The notes beneath the pieces are model-generated. The model made no database searches. It saw nothing but the letters and a program-made list of their open reading frames with translations, and was not told the DNA's origin. Below, piece after piece: positions 1 to 10,609 of a DNA stretch of 64,000 bases. Within the stretch, counting starts at the first letter, position 1. Each line of letters opens with the position of its first letter. The position numbers and the translations under genes are program-made. Source of the DNA: Panax quinquefolius (taxonomy: Eukaryota > Streptophyta > Magnoliopsida > Apiales > Araliaceae); the NCBI GenBank assembly GCA_020205615.1, contig CM035173.1:35085280-35149279 (forward strand), written 5' to 3'.

Positions 1-428
1 TATTGGGACAAATTTTAACTACCTTGAATCTCGAACGCAATATCAAACAAAGAAAGCTTCTCATTCAATTGAAAAAAAAAACTAGTAACTTACCAGTATG
101 ATCCAATTTCCCCACTTCCCTTTGTGCGGCTGGGTCCTCCCTTTTTTTTTTCCTTCAATTGATTCGTATAGATATAATGAAGCAGTTAGGTTTTGGTTTA
201 TTTATTAATTAATATATTTTATTAATACTCTTAATTTATTAGGATTTAAAATTACACAAATATAATTTAGACCCAATTAATTTTAATGGCCCAATTTAAT
301 GTAATATTACTTATTATGGTCCAAATAAATTAACTACAATTTGACCCAAATATAAGAAAAGTCCAATTAAGTATTTTAAAGCTTACTTAAATATTTTATT
401 TTATTTTATTATTTTATTGGGTATTACA
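1..428. mobile_element. End of a Y-family LTR, cut by the window edge
   Basis: AT-rich non-coding sequence that ends in GGGTATTACA at 419-428. The last 120 bases align by eye with the right end of the Y LTR at 53700-53809: both pass through a CAATTA...TTTTAA stretch, then repeated TTTATT, then GGGTATTACA. I infer a second, diverged copy of the same LTR family. Because these LTRs start TGTAACACCC and end GGGTATTACA, the ends are near-mirror images and orientation cannot be told from this piece alone. Confidence 0.5.
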
Positions 429-1003
429 TAATTATTGTTGATTATTCCACATCTATGACTATTGATTCGCACTTAGTGCATGTTGCATATGTTCATCAGG
501 TATGAAAGGCTGATCACCTTGATCACCATAAGGTTCAGTTAAATTTGTTCATGGTCATTGTTGACCACTCTGCATTATTGATTCAGTCATTCAATCATTG
601 AAATTGATTCATACTCTTTCATAATTATATTATTTTGTTAAAAATTTGAAAGGTTATTAATTCCTTTTCAATCATAATATATCCTTCTTATATTTAAACT
701 TGTTGGGAAAAGTAGTTGTTTACTCTTGCTATATCATGATAAAATTTTTAGATTAAGACGAAGGTTCGAGGAAAGACAGAGACAAGGATAAATTCCAATA
801 GTAGCTTATTATGCGATTAACTATTATGTTACCTTAAATAGGTTGATTATGTAAATCTTTCTAATTGTTTAAGGTATGTAATGAGTTAAGGTTGTAGACC
901 TAGGGGATATGTTGTAGAATCATTTGAAATGAACAATGTATGTTTATACAATGTGCAAGAAGATGTTATACCGTGACACATCAGATCCGAATTTGGAGGC
1001 GCT
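429..1003 (+). mobile_element. Fragment of an X-family LTR (3' end)
   Basis: This stretch resembles the final 1.2 kb of the X LTR (about 7270-8445) in the same order: ATAATTATTGTTG, then a CACATCTAT...CGCACTTAGTGCAT segment, then a GGCGAGG-like purine-rich block, then CGAATTTGGAGGCG. The left side is missing, and the expected GTCACA end is replaced by Y-family sequence. It is a truncated relic with no coding capacity. Confidence 0.55.
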
Positions 1004-1262
1004 ATAGCTGCTACTCCGAATTGAATATAGATACTGATATAGATGGAGAGAAAAAGGAGAGAGAGAATGGGTTTACTGATATAGAGAGAGAGAGAGAGAG
1101 AAAGAAAGGAAGTGAAAAGGTTAGAGGGAGATGAAAAAGTCTTTTGGTAGATGAAAGTTTAATTAATTTATTATTTTCTCTTTCTCTGTTTTCTCATATA
1201 TCCGGAGAGTTCCCCACTATCTGAGATCTTTATCTCTTTTCCTGTAAAGTTGGGGGTGGTTG

Positions 1263-1317
<55 letters not shown>

Positions 1318-1408
1318 CTTTTCTTAATCATTTCTTCTTCCTCTTTTCATCCACATGGGTCTTTTACCCCCATACTCCAAAAAGTTTTTTTCTTAATCAA
1401 TTAATTAT
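1004..1408 (-). mobile_element. Left LTR of element Y, first segment
   Basis: Aligns with the last 490 bases of Y's right LTR (53325-53710): GATACTGATATAGATGGAG, a GA-rich tract, TCCGGAGAGTTCCCCACTAT, an (AT)n run, then CTCTTTTCATCCAC. The alignment resumes at about 3456 after a 2 kb insertion and ends at 8451 after the X insertion. Only this terminal part of the LTR remains; its far part is lost at the junction near 1004. The short open frame at 940-1134 is a reading through the GA repeats and is not a gene. Confidence 0.7.
1268..1314. repeat. (AT)n microsatellite
   Basis: An uninterrupted AT dinucleotide run inside the Y LTR. The homologous position in the right LTR (53580-53618) carries a shorter run, so this locus varies between the two copies. 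Confidence 0.95.
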
Positions 1409-1863
1409 TGGGTTTTTTATTTAAGTATACAACAAATAGAAAATAATTACAAGAAAAGTGCATCAACCAAATAATTATAAAAGAGTGTAATTAAGACCCA
1501 TATTACAAAAATAGTACAATTCACATTAATAAGGAAACCTAAAATCAAGGACAAATAACTGCCATAATTAATAATTCAAATTCAAATATTTGGATCTAAC
1601 AACAAAAATAAATTCAAATTCAAAATAATAATTCAAATTTAAATATTCAAATTCAAATCTTCATCTCCCTCACATACACTTTGAAATAATAGTTCACCAT
1701 TTACACATCATGCGAATCTCCGTTATCCAAAACGCCAATGAGAATAAGAAGAAGATTAAGCCTACAAAAAGTTTAAAAATAAATAGATGTAACTTTTAAT
1801 GTTCTGAAATTTTTTTTATAACTATTTTGTTACACATTAATAATAAAATGGTTACCTTTGTAT

Positions 1864-2509
1864 AAGGTTGTAAATGAGCCAACACAGTTCGGGCTCGATT
1901 CGGGCTCGACTCGAAAAAATACGAGCGAGACTCGAATTCGTTAATAATATGATCCAAATCTGAGCATTAAAAATAGTTCGAATAAAAATACGAGTAGAAT
2001 TTGAGCAAGGCTATACTCACTTAGTTTAAGATTCAAACTACTCAATTTTTATTGTGATTCGATATATACTAGGTTAATACATATTCGATTAGATGTTCGA
2101 TACATTCTCTTATAATATATACAAATTTAAATCAAATTAGGATAATTAGTTATTAATTTGTTTTATTTTTAATTTTAATTGTGATTTTATATTTGTAAAG
2201 TGTAATAATAAATATATTTTCTCATTTTTAAGTAAAATAAAAAATTGAATTTATAATTATATTTATTACAAAACTAGTTATTATGTGGAGACTCGAATTC
2301 GAGCTTGAATTTGAAGCTCGCGAGTAGTTTGAATAAATATTCGAGTCGAGTCGGATCGAATTCGAGTACTAAATAATCGAGTCGAGTAGAATCTGAGTAG
2401 GATTTTTCAAATATAATTGAATTAAAAATAATTTAAATACTTAATTTATCATTTCGAGTCGAATTCGAGTAGCTCTCTGTTTGCTCCGGTTCGACTCGTT
2501 TACACCCTT
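1864..2509. mobile_element. Mutator-like MITE with 10 bp TSD
   Basis: A 646 bp element with terminal inverted repeats: the left end reads AAGGTTGTAAATGAGCC, and the right end on the other strand reads AAGGGTGTAAACGAGTC. Both are followed by CGGGCTCG/CGAACC-rich subterminal sequence. It is flanked by a perfect direct repeat, ACCTTTGTAT, at 1854-1863 and 2510-2519. TSD length and TIR style fit non-autonomous Mutator-superfamily elements of plants. The interior is AT-rich and has no coding frame. Confidence 0.8.
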
Positions 2510-2519
2510 ACCTTTGTAT

Positions 2520-2815
2520 GAATGGTTGGCTACCAACTGCATCACATTCAAATGAAATTGGTAACTTAATAAAATTGAATTGGTTACCTTGGTCTAAAGG
2601 TTTGACTACCAATTGCACTATAAAAAAACTGCAGGTGTGGATGTGAATTAGTTACTTTGGTATGAAGATTTTGTTACCTTGGTACGAAGGTTTGCTTACC
2701 TTGATCTGAAGGTTTGGTAACTAACTGTACTAAGAAAAAATTTAAAGTGTGGAGGTTGATTGGTTACTTTGATATGACAGTTTGGTTACCTTGGTATGAA
2801 GGTTTGGTTACCATC
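2520..2815. repeat. Irregular short repeats of a GGTTACCTTGGTATGAAGG motif
   Basis: Five or six diverged copies of a 20-30 base motif (GGTTAC-CTTGGTATGAAGGTTTG) occur between 2583 and 2813, spaced irregularly by blocks such as CTACCAATTGCACTA. One further copy lies left of the MITE near 1851, so the MITE landed in this repeat run. Function unknown. Confidence 0.65.
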
Positions 2816-2883
2816 ATCCAGTATTCATATCCACTGCCACCACCGCCTGAATCTTCATACCCACCTCCATTTTGACCCTTCAT
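2764..2883 (-). CDS. Small glycine-rich open frame, unrecognised
   Basis: A minus-strand frame of 39 codons from ATG at 2883 to a TAA at 2764. Its first half is glycine-rich: MKGQNGGGYEDSGGGG followed by SGYEYW. The second half is read through the GGTTACC repeats. The glycine-rich part resembles low-complexity tails of plant RNA-binding or glycine-rich proteins and could be a captured exon piece, as Mutator-like elements often carry. No start context or promoter supports expression. Treat it as a possible gene fragment. Confidence 0.2.
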   Translation of the reverse strand: MKGQNGGGYEDSGGGGSGYEYWMMVTKPSYQGNQTVISK

Positions 2884-2917
2884 TTTGAGAAGCTACTGGA
2901 GATATACAGTTGGTTGA

Positions 2918-2919
<2 letters not shown>

Positions 2920-2973
<54 letters not shown>

Positions 2974-2998
2974 AAGAAAAGAAAGAAAGAAAGAAAGA
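2920..2998. repeat. Compound microsatellite (AT)n(AG)n(AAAG)n
   Basis: Three simple repeats sit back to back: AT dinucleotides to about 2950, AG dinucleotides to about 2973, then AAAG-type units. The minus-strand frame read here (many Ile-Tyr and Ser-Leu pairs) is a translation of this repeat. Confidence 0.95.
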
Positions 2999-3159
2999 AT
3001 ACGTGACCTTGAAGAGGAATTCACGTGAGACTGGAGCCACTCCTCATGGCGGAGATTCGGAAGGGTAATAATAATATTAATATAATTGAACCGACGACTG
3101 TGATTGGAGAAATGATTAATGAAGAAGACAACAAATTATGAGAAGCATGTACTATTAAC

Positions 3160-3188
3160 TAATATATATATATATATATATATATATA
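3160..3188. repeat. (AT)n microsatellite
   Basis: Short AT dinucleotide run in the right part of the 2 kb insertion. Confidence 0.9.
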
Positions 3189-3455
3189 AAGAAAGAATAT
3201 GTTGAATGAAGAAGAAGGGTGACTACTAACTGCAGTTGTTATAGATGAGGAGAGAGAGAAGAAGCCATGGGTATAACTAATCCCTAACTTAAGAAATTCT
3301 AATTGAATACTAATTCCCTAAATTAAGGAATCCTAATTGCATTAATATTGTAAAATAAATATGGAAGTGTATTAGTTATGTAAAAATTTTATGAGTGCAT
3401 TATTGTTGTAATTATTTTTAAAAATGTAATAGAATATGTAAATCATCCATAAATT

Positions 3456-3555
3456 TGTATCCCACGTCAATTGACTTAGTTACTATACAAAGTCCAATTA
3501 AAATGCTTTAAGAATATTTATTTATTTATTTATTTATTTATTTTACGAATATTAC
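3456..3555 (-). mobile_element. Left LTR of element Y, second segment
   Basis: TTGTATCCCACGTCAATTGAC and the following bases match 53714-53800 of the right LTR, including ATACAAAGTCCAATTAAAATG and the TTTA-repeat tail. The LTR is interrupted after ATTAC at 3551-3555 by the X insertion and finishes as ATTACA at 8446-8451. Confidence 0.75.
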
Positions 3556-3605
3556 TTTAAGGATGAGAATTTTATATGATTATATATAAAAAAATTTACA
3601 AATAA

Positions 3606-3645
<40 letters not shown>
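3606..3645. repeat. (AT)n microsatellite
   Basis: AT dinucleotide run near the left end of X. Confidence 0.9.
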
Positions 3646-3648
<3 letters not shown>

Positions 3649-4610
3649 GAGCTTATAAGTGAATATGTGTTACGAGATATAAATTAAACTAGATAGTTAA
3701 TTTATTTTAAGTTAATTAAGATGAATACTTAATCCATTTGATTAAAGAAGAGTAAGATAAGCTTATGTTAAAAAATTAACATAGCTTGAATGTTAACCTT
3801 GAAGGGTAAAATGAAAAGATTTCTAATCTTTAAATGATTAATTAGTATTACTAATGTAAAGTGATTATTTGAATATAAGAATAGATGTGTAATATATAAC
3901 TTATTAAGCCAATTAGGACTAATTAACTTAATGAATTAATGGAACAATAAGGAAAGCCAAGAAATAAGTATATTAATTATTTAACAATATATGAAACACT
4001 TTGTGTCATATATTGAATATGTGATTAAATGTAAAGAATAATTATTTTCAATGATGATAAATATGTTATGACTTATGTAGATTATGTAGGTGATTAAATA
4101 AATATATATTATTTAAATGTGTATATATTTATTTAGCATATAATTAAAAAGGAAAAGTTACATAACCTAATTATACATTAGGAATGGAAATTAAATAACC
4201 TAAGAGTTATGATATTGAAGAATTTTAGTATTTAAAATTATACTATTCTAAGAGATTAATTTTATTATCTCAAGTTATTATTTATTTTAAAACCTAATTA
4301 AAGAAAGTCTAATTGGGTTATAAATTTAAATGTACACGAGTAATTATTTAAATTTTAAATGATTGGAATAGAAACTCTAATTAAATAATTAGGGTAAGAT
4401 AAAATTAGGTATTGGACCATATTATTTTTATATGTCCCAAACAATTTAAATTAGGAAGCCCAAGTAATTAATGGATTGACCCAAACTTGAGCCCAATTCA
4501 AGTGGGTCTTCTAGAGAACTAAGTAAGCTAAACAAGCAAATAAAGAAAATTAAAAATGGACAAATGGGAGTGTGATGGGCGGAACTTTACGCTCGGTTTC
4601 TGAGTTTTAA

Positions 4611-4981
4611 ACTGGATAGAAAAGAAAAGAATGGACGGAAAATTTAAGTTTTCTTTCCAATTCTTATGTTTCTGAGTTTTTTAATAAACGAAAAAGAAAA
4701 GAAATGGATAGAAAACTTGGTCACTTTTTCTGCCAAAGTTTTCCGTCCAAAATTGGCCTGATTTGGACGGAAAAGAAATTGGAATAAGTAATATTTTTAT
4801 AATTCTCATATTATCCTCAACTTTTAATATAATAAATTTTAAATTACAACTCATGTTCTCAATTTAAATTTTTTTTTTTCTATTAAAAACTCAGAAACAA
4901 CACAAAGGAAAACTTCAAGTTTTCTATTCTTTTCTTTTCTGTTCTAATTTAAGTTTTCTATTCTTTTCTTTTCTGTTCAGT
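4611..4981. mobile_element. Putative 0.37 kb MITE inside X
   Basis: The ends form an inverted repeat: left ACTGGATAGAAAAGAAAAGAA and, on the opposite strand from the right end, ACTGAACAGAAAAGAAAAGAA. Inner copies of TTTCTGAGTTTT and its complement extend the symmetry. The right end carries a tandem duplication of a CTATTCTTTTCTTTTCTGTT block. No clear TSD was found, so the superfamily is not assigned and the element could instead be a local inverted duplication. Confidence 0.45.
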
Positions 4982-5165
4982 GTTAGAGTAGGAATTGGAG
5001 CACATGCCATTTTAATTGTTTACTACATAAAATCTAAAAAAAATCTACCAACTCACCTACCTAGTTCCTAACCTTTGAAATTTTGATGGATTTGCTAAGA
5101 TATGAAAAGATTGGCAATGATTTGGTGTATACATATATAAGTAATATGTATATTATTATTTAGCC

Positions 5166-5174
5166 TATAAATAG
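5166..5174 (+). promoter_or_regulatory. TATA box of the X LTR
   Basis: TATAAATAG precedes a purine-rich leader (AAAGAGAGAGAAAAAG) typical of the transcription start region of plant LTRs. The same TATAAATAG string lies at the equivalent place in the LTRs of the array. It marks the U3/R border of X by inference. Confidence 0.6.
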
Positions 5175-6404
5175 ATATCTCCCCATTTACTAATAAAATT
5201 TTTCTTTCATTTCAAAAGATAAAGAGAGAGAAAAAGAAAATCAAAAAGAGAGAGAGGACCATTTGCGGCATCCAAGAGGAGAAGGAGGGGAGTAAAAATT
5301 TCCTGCTACCTAGTTTTGAAAGAAGAAGGAAGCAAGTTCAAAGATCAAGTATAAAAAAATCAACCTTTAAACACATAGTTTTTGGTACTTTAATTTAATG
5401 GTTTATATAATGAAAATAAAGATCTAATATTTTTGAACTTTAAAACCTTAGATCTACATGTTAATAAGTGTTTTATGTTTAGATCTAACCATTTTGGGTG
5501 TTTAAATATTGATCAAAAGGAAGAAAAGAAGAATAGGTTTTCTAGTTTAGAAAACTCTAATCTTTCTCTACTTTGAAAATCCACCATTTGAAATTTACAT
5601 CTTTTTGTGATCTGTGAAAGAGGTGTGCTACATATGTAAGTAAACTATTAAACCCAAGTGGTAGCACTCAAAACTGTTGATTTTACAAGCCTTGGCAGTC
5701 ATTTTAGTACAAACAGTCCAGTTGAAAGAAAAACGGTTGAAGGGCAGTTTCGGGCCTGTTCTTGCAGAGGCAGTTTTGTCCATTTTCTGTGCTTTAAAAA
5801 TTCTGAGAAAATTTGGTATGTTAATATGAAGAGTTATATAGATCCTGTCCAAAGATGGCTATTTTTGGAAGTGTAGAATGAGAGTTATGGATTTTACAAG
5901 GAAGAGTTATTTTAAAAGTAAAGCAAAATAACTTTTTCTGTGTACCTCCAAAAATTGTGAAATTTTTACTGGAAGTACATATACATAACAAGAACATCTC
6001 CTGAAAATTTTGTGATTTTTGGACTTAAAAACTGTTCATGATAATTGTTGCAAGATCTGACTATTTTGGTCATTTTAAAAATAGTAAATGAAATCCAAAA
6101 ATTCAAGAAAAATTATATGTTTATCGTGATACCATGTACTGATATTTTCCAGAAAATAAGAATTTTGAGAACTGCTTTAGTAGTTTTCATGGATGTGTTT
6201 GAGTTATGAATAAATAAGAATAATAAGTTATGTGATGTCATAAATGGCAAAAATGTAATTTTATACCTTAGAGACCCTAAATATGATGTGTCCAGATTTT
6301 TGGAAGGTATTTTGGTCATTTTTGATAAAATTTTATATTTATAGCATTTTAGGTATATTAAATAAATGAATTAGTAAAGGGTAAACAATTAGAATCAATT
6401 GTTT

Positions 6405-7060
6405 ATTAGTTTAATAAATGATTAAAATATTATTAAGAACTTAATAATATTAGTTTAAGATATTATTAAGTAATTAATAATATTTAAATTAAAATTGGAT
6501 TAAAATATTATTAAATTATTAATAATATTAGATTAAAGTTAAATTAATAATATTAGATAATGATTTAAAATATTATTAAATGATTAATAATATTATATTA
6601 AAGTTAAATTAAAATATTATTAAATAATTAATAATATATAATATTTAAAATATTATTAAATGATTAATAATATTAGATTAAAATTAAATTAAAATATTAT
6701 TAAATGATTAATAATATTATTCATTGATTAAAATATTATTAAATGGTTAATAATATTTATGAATGGTTAAGATATTAAAGATTGATTAAAATATTATTAA
6801 TTGATTAATAATATTAGTAATTGGTTAAGATGTGATTAATATCTGAGAATATTATTAAGTGATTATTAATATTATCAAGTGATTAAAATACTATTAAATA
6901 ATTAATAATATTAATAAAGGATTAAAATATTTAAATGATTAATAATATTAGAAAGTGAATAAAATATTATTAAAGGATTAATAATATTAGACAAGAGTTT
7001 AAGACAATGGTTATATGATAATAATATTATCAAATAATGATAATATTCCTAATGAGTAAG
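6405..7060. repeat. Array of AT-rich palindromic units
   Basis: More than a dozen diverged units of roughly 30-60 bases, each containing AATATTATTAA, a 4-8 base spacer, and the reverse complement TTAATAATATT. Each unit can therefore fold into an 11 bp AT hairpin, and neighbouring units can pair with each other. Vestigial single units occur at the matching position of the array elements (17060-17110, 23075-23125) and in the ATCGA element (about 47320), so the array looks like an expansion of an ancestral element motif. Confidence 0.85.
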
Positions 7061-8451
7061 GTATTATTGAATGTTTTGATTACATGATTACATGTTAGAT
7101 AATTTATTATAAGAATAGTGGTGTTAAGAGTTATAATATGTTATGCTAATTGAAAGATCAATATTATTAATGATAGATTTTTTAAAAGAAGTTAAATTAA
7201 ATTTCATAGCAATAATCAACAATCGAGGCAAGTTTCCTAACTCAACTTGAGTTATTAATTTCAAAGCATGATTAGTGGATAATTATTGTTGGTTATTCAC
7301 ATCTATAATGATTATTGTTATTCGCACATAGTGCATTTAATTTCATGTTCTATTATTTGAACTGTGAAATAAATTTAAAGTTCTTTTATTCATAAACTAT
7401 TTATAAGTCATGTCTCAACTATTCATTTCGGCTAGACTAATAATTGATGAATCGTTCTATTATTTGAACCAAGTTGTTATTGAAAGATTTATGCTATTTA
7501 TTTCGGCTAGATCAATATTGATATTATACATTGAAATCATAACATTTCTTTGAAAACAATCCAAACCATATTGTTGTGGTATGGACTCATGATGTAAGAC
7601 TGAGATGAACAACCCTTATAAAAAGGAGAACTTTATTGTCGGACATCCAACCCTTGCGCTATTTTTGAGTATATATTATGCATAATATAGAGTACAATGA
7701 GGCTAATCACTTCATGTACTCGCAGAAGAGTATGATTTAATCTTTATGGTTAACTGATACTCTTGAGGTAATTCAGTATTAATTAACTGATAATTCCTCT
7801 ATTATTTCTTGATCCATTTGTGATCACTCAGCATGAAATATCTGAATATCCCACTTTATTGAATATTATTACATTATTGCTAATTGTTCCTAATCAAATG
7901 AATATTATTGAATCTTCAAACAAATTTCATTCTTTTATTCTTGAAATGTTATTTATTCTGGAATTCAAGATAATTCTTGTTATTGAAAATGAGTTATTGT
8001 TCAGCTACTTCAAAATCTTTTGAACATTATTGATATTCTAGAAAGTTAGATTCTTCTATATCTTTTATTGTACGCTTTAACTTGCTGAGCAAACTCGTTG
8101 TTCACCCTTGCTTAAATAAAATATTTCAGCTAAGGGCGAGGTAGCCGAGGGCTCAAAGAAAGACAAGGGCGAAGGAAAAGTTCAAGAGTAGTTATTGTAA
8201 ACTTTACTTATTATGGTACTTTATGTAAATTAATTATGTAAACCTTTTGAGTATCTAAGGGTATATAAGTTATTTTAAGGTTAGTTAACCTGGTGGTGAT
8301 ATAATTATGTTTTAAGTTATGTTTCTATTAAGGACATTTAATGAATGATGTATTTCATTAATGAATGGGTAGTTAGATGTGATATGTATAATGGATCGTG
8401 AGCACCAAACTCGAGGTTAGGAAACTCGAATTTGGGGGCGTCACAATTACA

Positions 8452-8464
8452 CTACCTCCCCCTT
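8452..8464 (-). promoter_or_regulatory. Polypurine tract of element Y
   Basis: CTACCTCCCCCTT on the plus strand, i.e. AAGGGGGAGGTAG on the element strand, directly next to the LTR edge TGTAAT at 8446-8451. It would prime plus-strand DNA synthesis. Confidence 0.7.
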
Positions 8465-8624
8465 AAAAATAATTTCGTCTTTGGAATTCAAATAAGTTAC
8501 AGAAAGTTTTATTTTTATTTAAATTGTATAATTATTCATGAACTTTAGTTAAGACATAACATCGCCTTTGTAACGATCCAGACTGGTAAGTTCATCGGCC
8601 CACGAAATTATATATGTACTTGTA

Positions 8625-8765
8625 AAAGATTCGCTAGCTACCGCGTCAAATCTTGGTAAGGTTCTTCGTCTTGTATCGAATTAAATCACACCCTCCACTG
8701 CTTGTGCGGGTCCTTATTAATTTCCTTGATTTTTATTTTTGCAACGTACTCTTCGGAACATAATT
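8625..8765 (-). pseudogene. Diverged 16S rRNA fragment (plastid/bacterial type)
   Basis: The plus strand reads GGTAAGGTTCTTCGTCTTGT, then ATCGAATTAAATCACACC, CTCCACTGCTTGTGCGGG and later TTGCAACGTACTC. These follow, in order and spacing, the reverse complement of the highly conserved 900-region of bacterial-type 16S rRNA (where plastid rrn16 has GTTCTTCGCTTTGCATCG and CTCCACCGCTTGTGCGGGCC). Most mismatches to what I remember of rrn16 are C-to-T or G-to-A, as expected of an old organelle insertion decaying by methyl-cytosine deamination. Plastid origin is favoured by the GCTAGCTACCGCG/GCGGCATG-like segment, but mitochondrial rrn18 is not excluded. It cannot be functional. Confidence 0.75.
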
Positions 8766-9543
8766 TAAAATCACATAATTTTATTAACATCTATAACAGA
8801 GTTAGAATAACAAAAATATTAAAATTATCTTTAATTTGCAAAATGTTTATGTTCCATATATGATTAAGATCTAACAAATTATTCTTATTTATTTTATATA
8901 AATTCATACAAAACTCCAAGAACAGCATATAAACAAAACAACTAGCAAACTATATTATCAACTCACCCCAAGTCTTTAAGAGTTTCAAAATATCATAACC
9001 TCAAATCAAATTAGTTCTCAAATATTATTACACCAAAGAATATACTACTAAGATTTATTCATCATCAAACCAAACTCCAAATCATATATCCTACTATCTA
9101 AATAAGCAAACTATAACTATTCAAAATCTCTTAAATCATTACTTACTATCTAATCATTTAATAAATCAATACTTCTCTTAATGCAAACCTTAACTCAACA
9201 AATTTCAAGATCTCATCTTACTATCACAAAGAAACTTCATATAAAATAACTCCAATATTCTACCAGGAAAAATTCGCAAAATTCATTTACTCCAAATGAT
9301 TAATCTAATTACCTCGAATCTCTACAACAACTCAAAATTACAAGAGATCCTATGTACTTAATAGTTTTTACTTTGTCATATTATCCCACCAATACACATA
9401 ACTCAAATTATTCACAACTTAACAAAATCAAAGCATAATCCAAATCCTCAATTATAAAATCATAATAAATTGTTACCAAAAAAACTAATAAATAATTTTT
9501 CAAAACTAAATATTTGCTTATACAAATACTCATATCATAATCA

Positions 9544-9547
<4 letters not shown>

Positions 9548-9602
<55 letters not shown>
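9548..9602. repeat. (AT)n(GT)n compound microsatellite
   Basis: About 20 AT units followed by seven GT units in the interior of Y. Confidence 0.95.
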
Positions 9603-9880
9603 ATCATTTCTCATTAGTACAAAATATAACTTTATTCTCTTTAATTAATGATCTAATCACAATTCTTAACTAATATTATTACTCCATCGCATAATAATAA
9701 TAACCTTGACAATTTATTCCACCTTCCTCAAATCAACTACAAATCGAAAAGACACCAACATTTGGTCAAAATCAACACCATCCAAATAAAGAATCAAATA
9801 GAAATAAATTTCTACATCTACCAGGTGGTTTTTTTACCCACAACTCATAGGTCAAACCTAAATAGGTTTTTTACTAGAAA

Positions 9881-9901
9881 GAGCCTAAGCTCTTATATCA
9901 T
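9881..9901 (-). promoter_or_regulatory. Primer-binding site of element Y (decayed)
   Basis: The minus strand reads TGATATAAGAGCTTAGGCTC, close to the plant initiator-methionine PBS TGGTATCAGAGC and its usual CTTAGG continuation. It ends three bases from the LTR edge at 9905. This fixes Y on the minus strand. Confidence 0.65.
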
Positions 9902-10469
9902 CTCTGTAACACCCCATTCCCAAAAAGGAAAGGAAGGTCACGTGCAAAGCATAACAAACCTCAAAATTAGTAAACAGAGCACTAATGACTTCAAAATACT
10001 AATAATGATATCCATTAATGAATTACTAAATACAATTCTCCAATTAGAGTCAAAATAATCAAAACCAAATATCGAATCAACATAGATGGTAAAAGGCAAA
10101 ACCCTCATCACACTATCCCTGAATCACCCCTGTAAACATGTCAAAAGAAAAACACAGCATGAGCCAATTGCCCAGTATGGATATAGATATACAAAGATGC
10201 ATGCACAACTGAAATATGAAATCAACCTAGTCAAAATACTGAACAAAACCTCAAGCTTAAATACCGATGAAAATACTTTAAGGTCTGAATAGAATATATT
10301 TGAATCAATAGAATTAACGAAATAAACAGAAGAGTAAAGAATGAACTGAAGTAACTAACTCAATTAATTGAACTGAACTGAAACAAACAAAACTAATACA
10401 ATGAAATAATAGGCTGAATCAAATGGTTGAGTGTTATTTCATACCGATTGAGCAAAAAAAATATATATT

Positions 10470-10605
10470 GCTACACAGACAAGTCAAAATAATGCCACAC
10501 AAGCAAGTCAAAATAATGTCACACAGGCAAATCAAACGATGTCACATAGGCAATCAAAATAATGTCACACATGCAATCAAAATAATGCCACACAGGCAAA
10601 TCACA
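10470..10605. repeat. Short tandem repeats of about 24 bases
   Basis: Six diverged copies of AATCAAAATAATGTCACACAGGC-like units, some with GCCACAC, in the first segment of the Y right LTR. The frame 10423-10674 reads through them and is not a gene. A further pair, GTCACAACAC-GTGCGACA, lies at 10883-10952. Confidence 0.85.
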
Positions 10606-10609
10606 CATT

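Larger units (their letters stand above)
1409..3455. mobile_element. 2 kb insertion in the Y LTR, possible Mutator-like element
   Basis: Sequence absent from the matching position of the right LTR (near 53715). Its two ends look like diverged inverted repeats: about 1430-1560 read forward and about 3300-3450 read in reverse share ATAATTACAA, a TGCA...CATAA block and an A-rich tail around AAACCTAAA/AATTAGGA. It contains the 646 bp MITE at 1864-2509, short direct repeats, a glycine-rich small frame and a compound microsatellite. Exact borders and TSD are not resolved. Long imperfect inverted ends suggest a Mutator-like or Pack-MULE element, but no transposase is visible. Confidence 0.4.
3556..8445 (+). 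mobile_element. X: 4.9 kb solo LTR, gypsy-type
   Basis: Flanked by a perfect 5 bp duplication ATTAC (3551-3555 and 8446-8450). The left end TTTAAGGATGAGAATTTTAT looks like a decayed version of the TGTAAGACC start of the family at 12022, and the right end is the canonical GGGGGCGTCACA. It has a TATA box at 5166-5174 followed by a GA-rich leader, and near the right end (8090-8160) a block homologous to the U5 of the 12022 family. No PBS, PPT or gag/pol lies inside, so I call it a solo LTR left by LTR-LTR recombination. At 4.9 kb it is very long for an LTR. The part at 5880-7070 resembles the internal non-coding region of the array elements (16500-17150). Confidence 0.65.
8452..9904 (-). mobile_element. 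Internal region of element Y
   Basis: Bounded on the left by a polypurine tract (minus strand) at 8452-8464 and on the right by a decayed methionine-tRNA primer-binding site at 9881-9901. Only 1.45 kb separates them and no gag or pol frame is visible, so Y is a deleted or non-autonomous element. Contents are a diverged 16S rRNA fragment (8625-8765), AT-rich sequence and an (AT)n(GT)n tract. The reading frames at 9470-9673 and 9762-10058 are AT-rich with no recognisable domain. Confidence 0.65.

Noticed and set aside
2855..3040. Minus-strand frame with Ile-Tyr and Ser-Leu runs
   Set aside because: Direct translation of the (AT)n(AG)n microsatellite.
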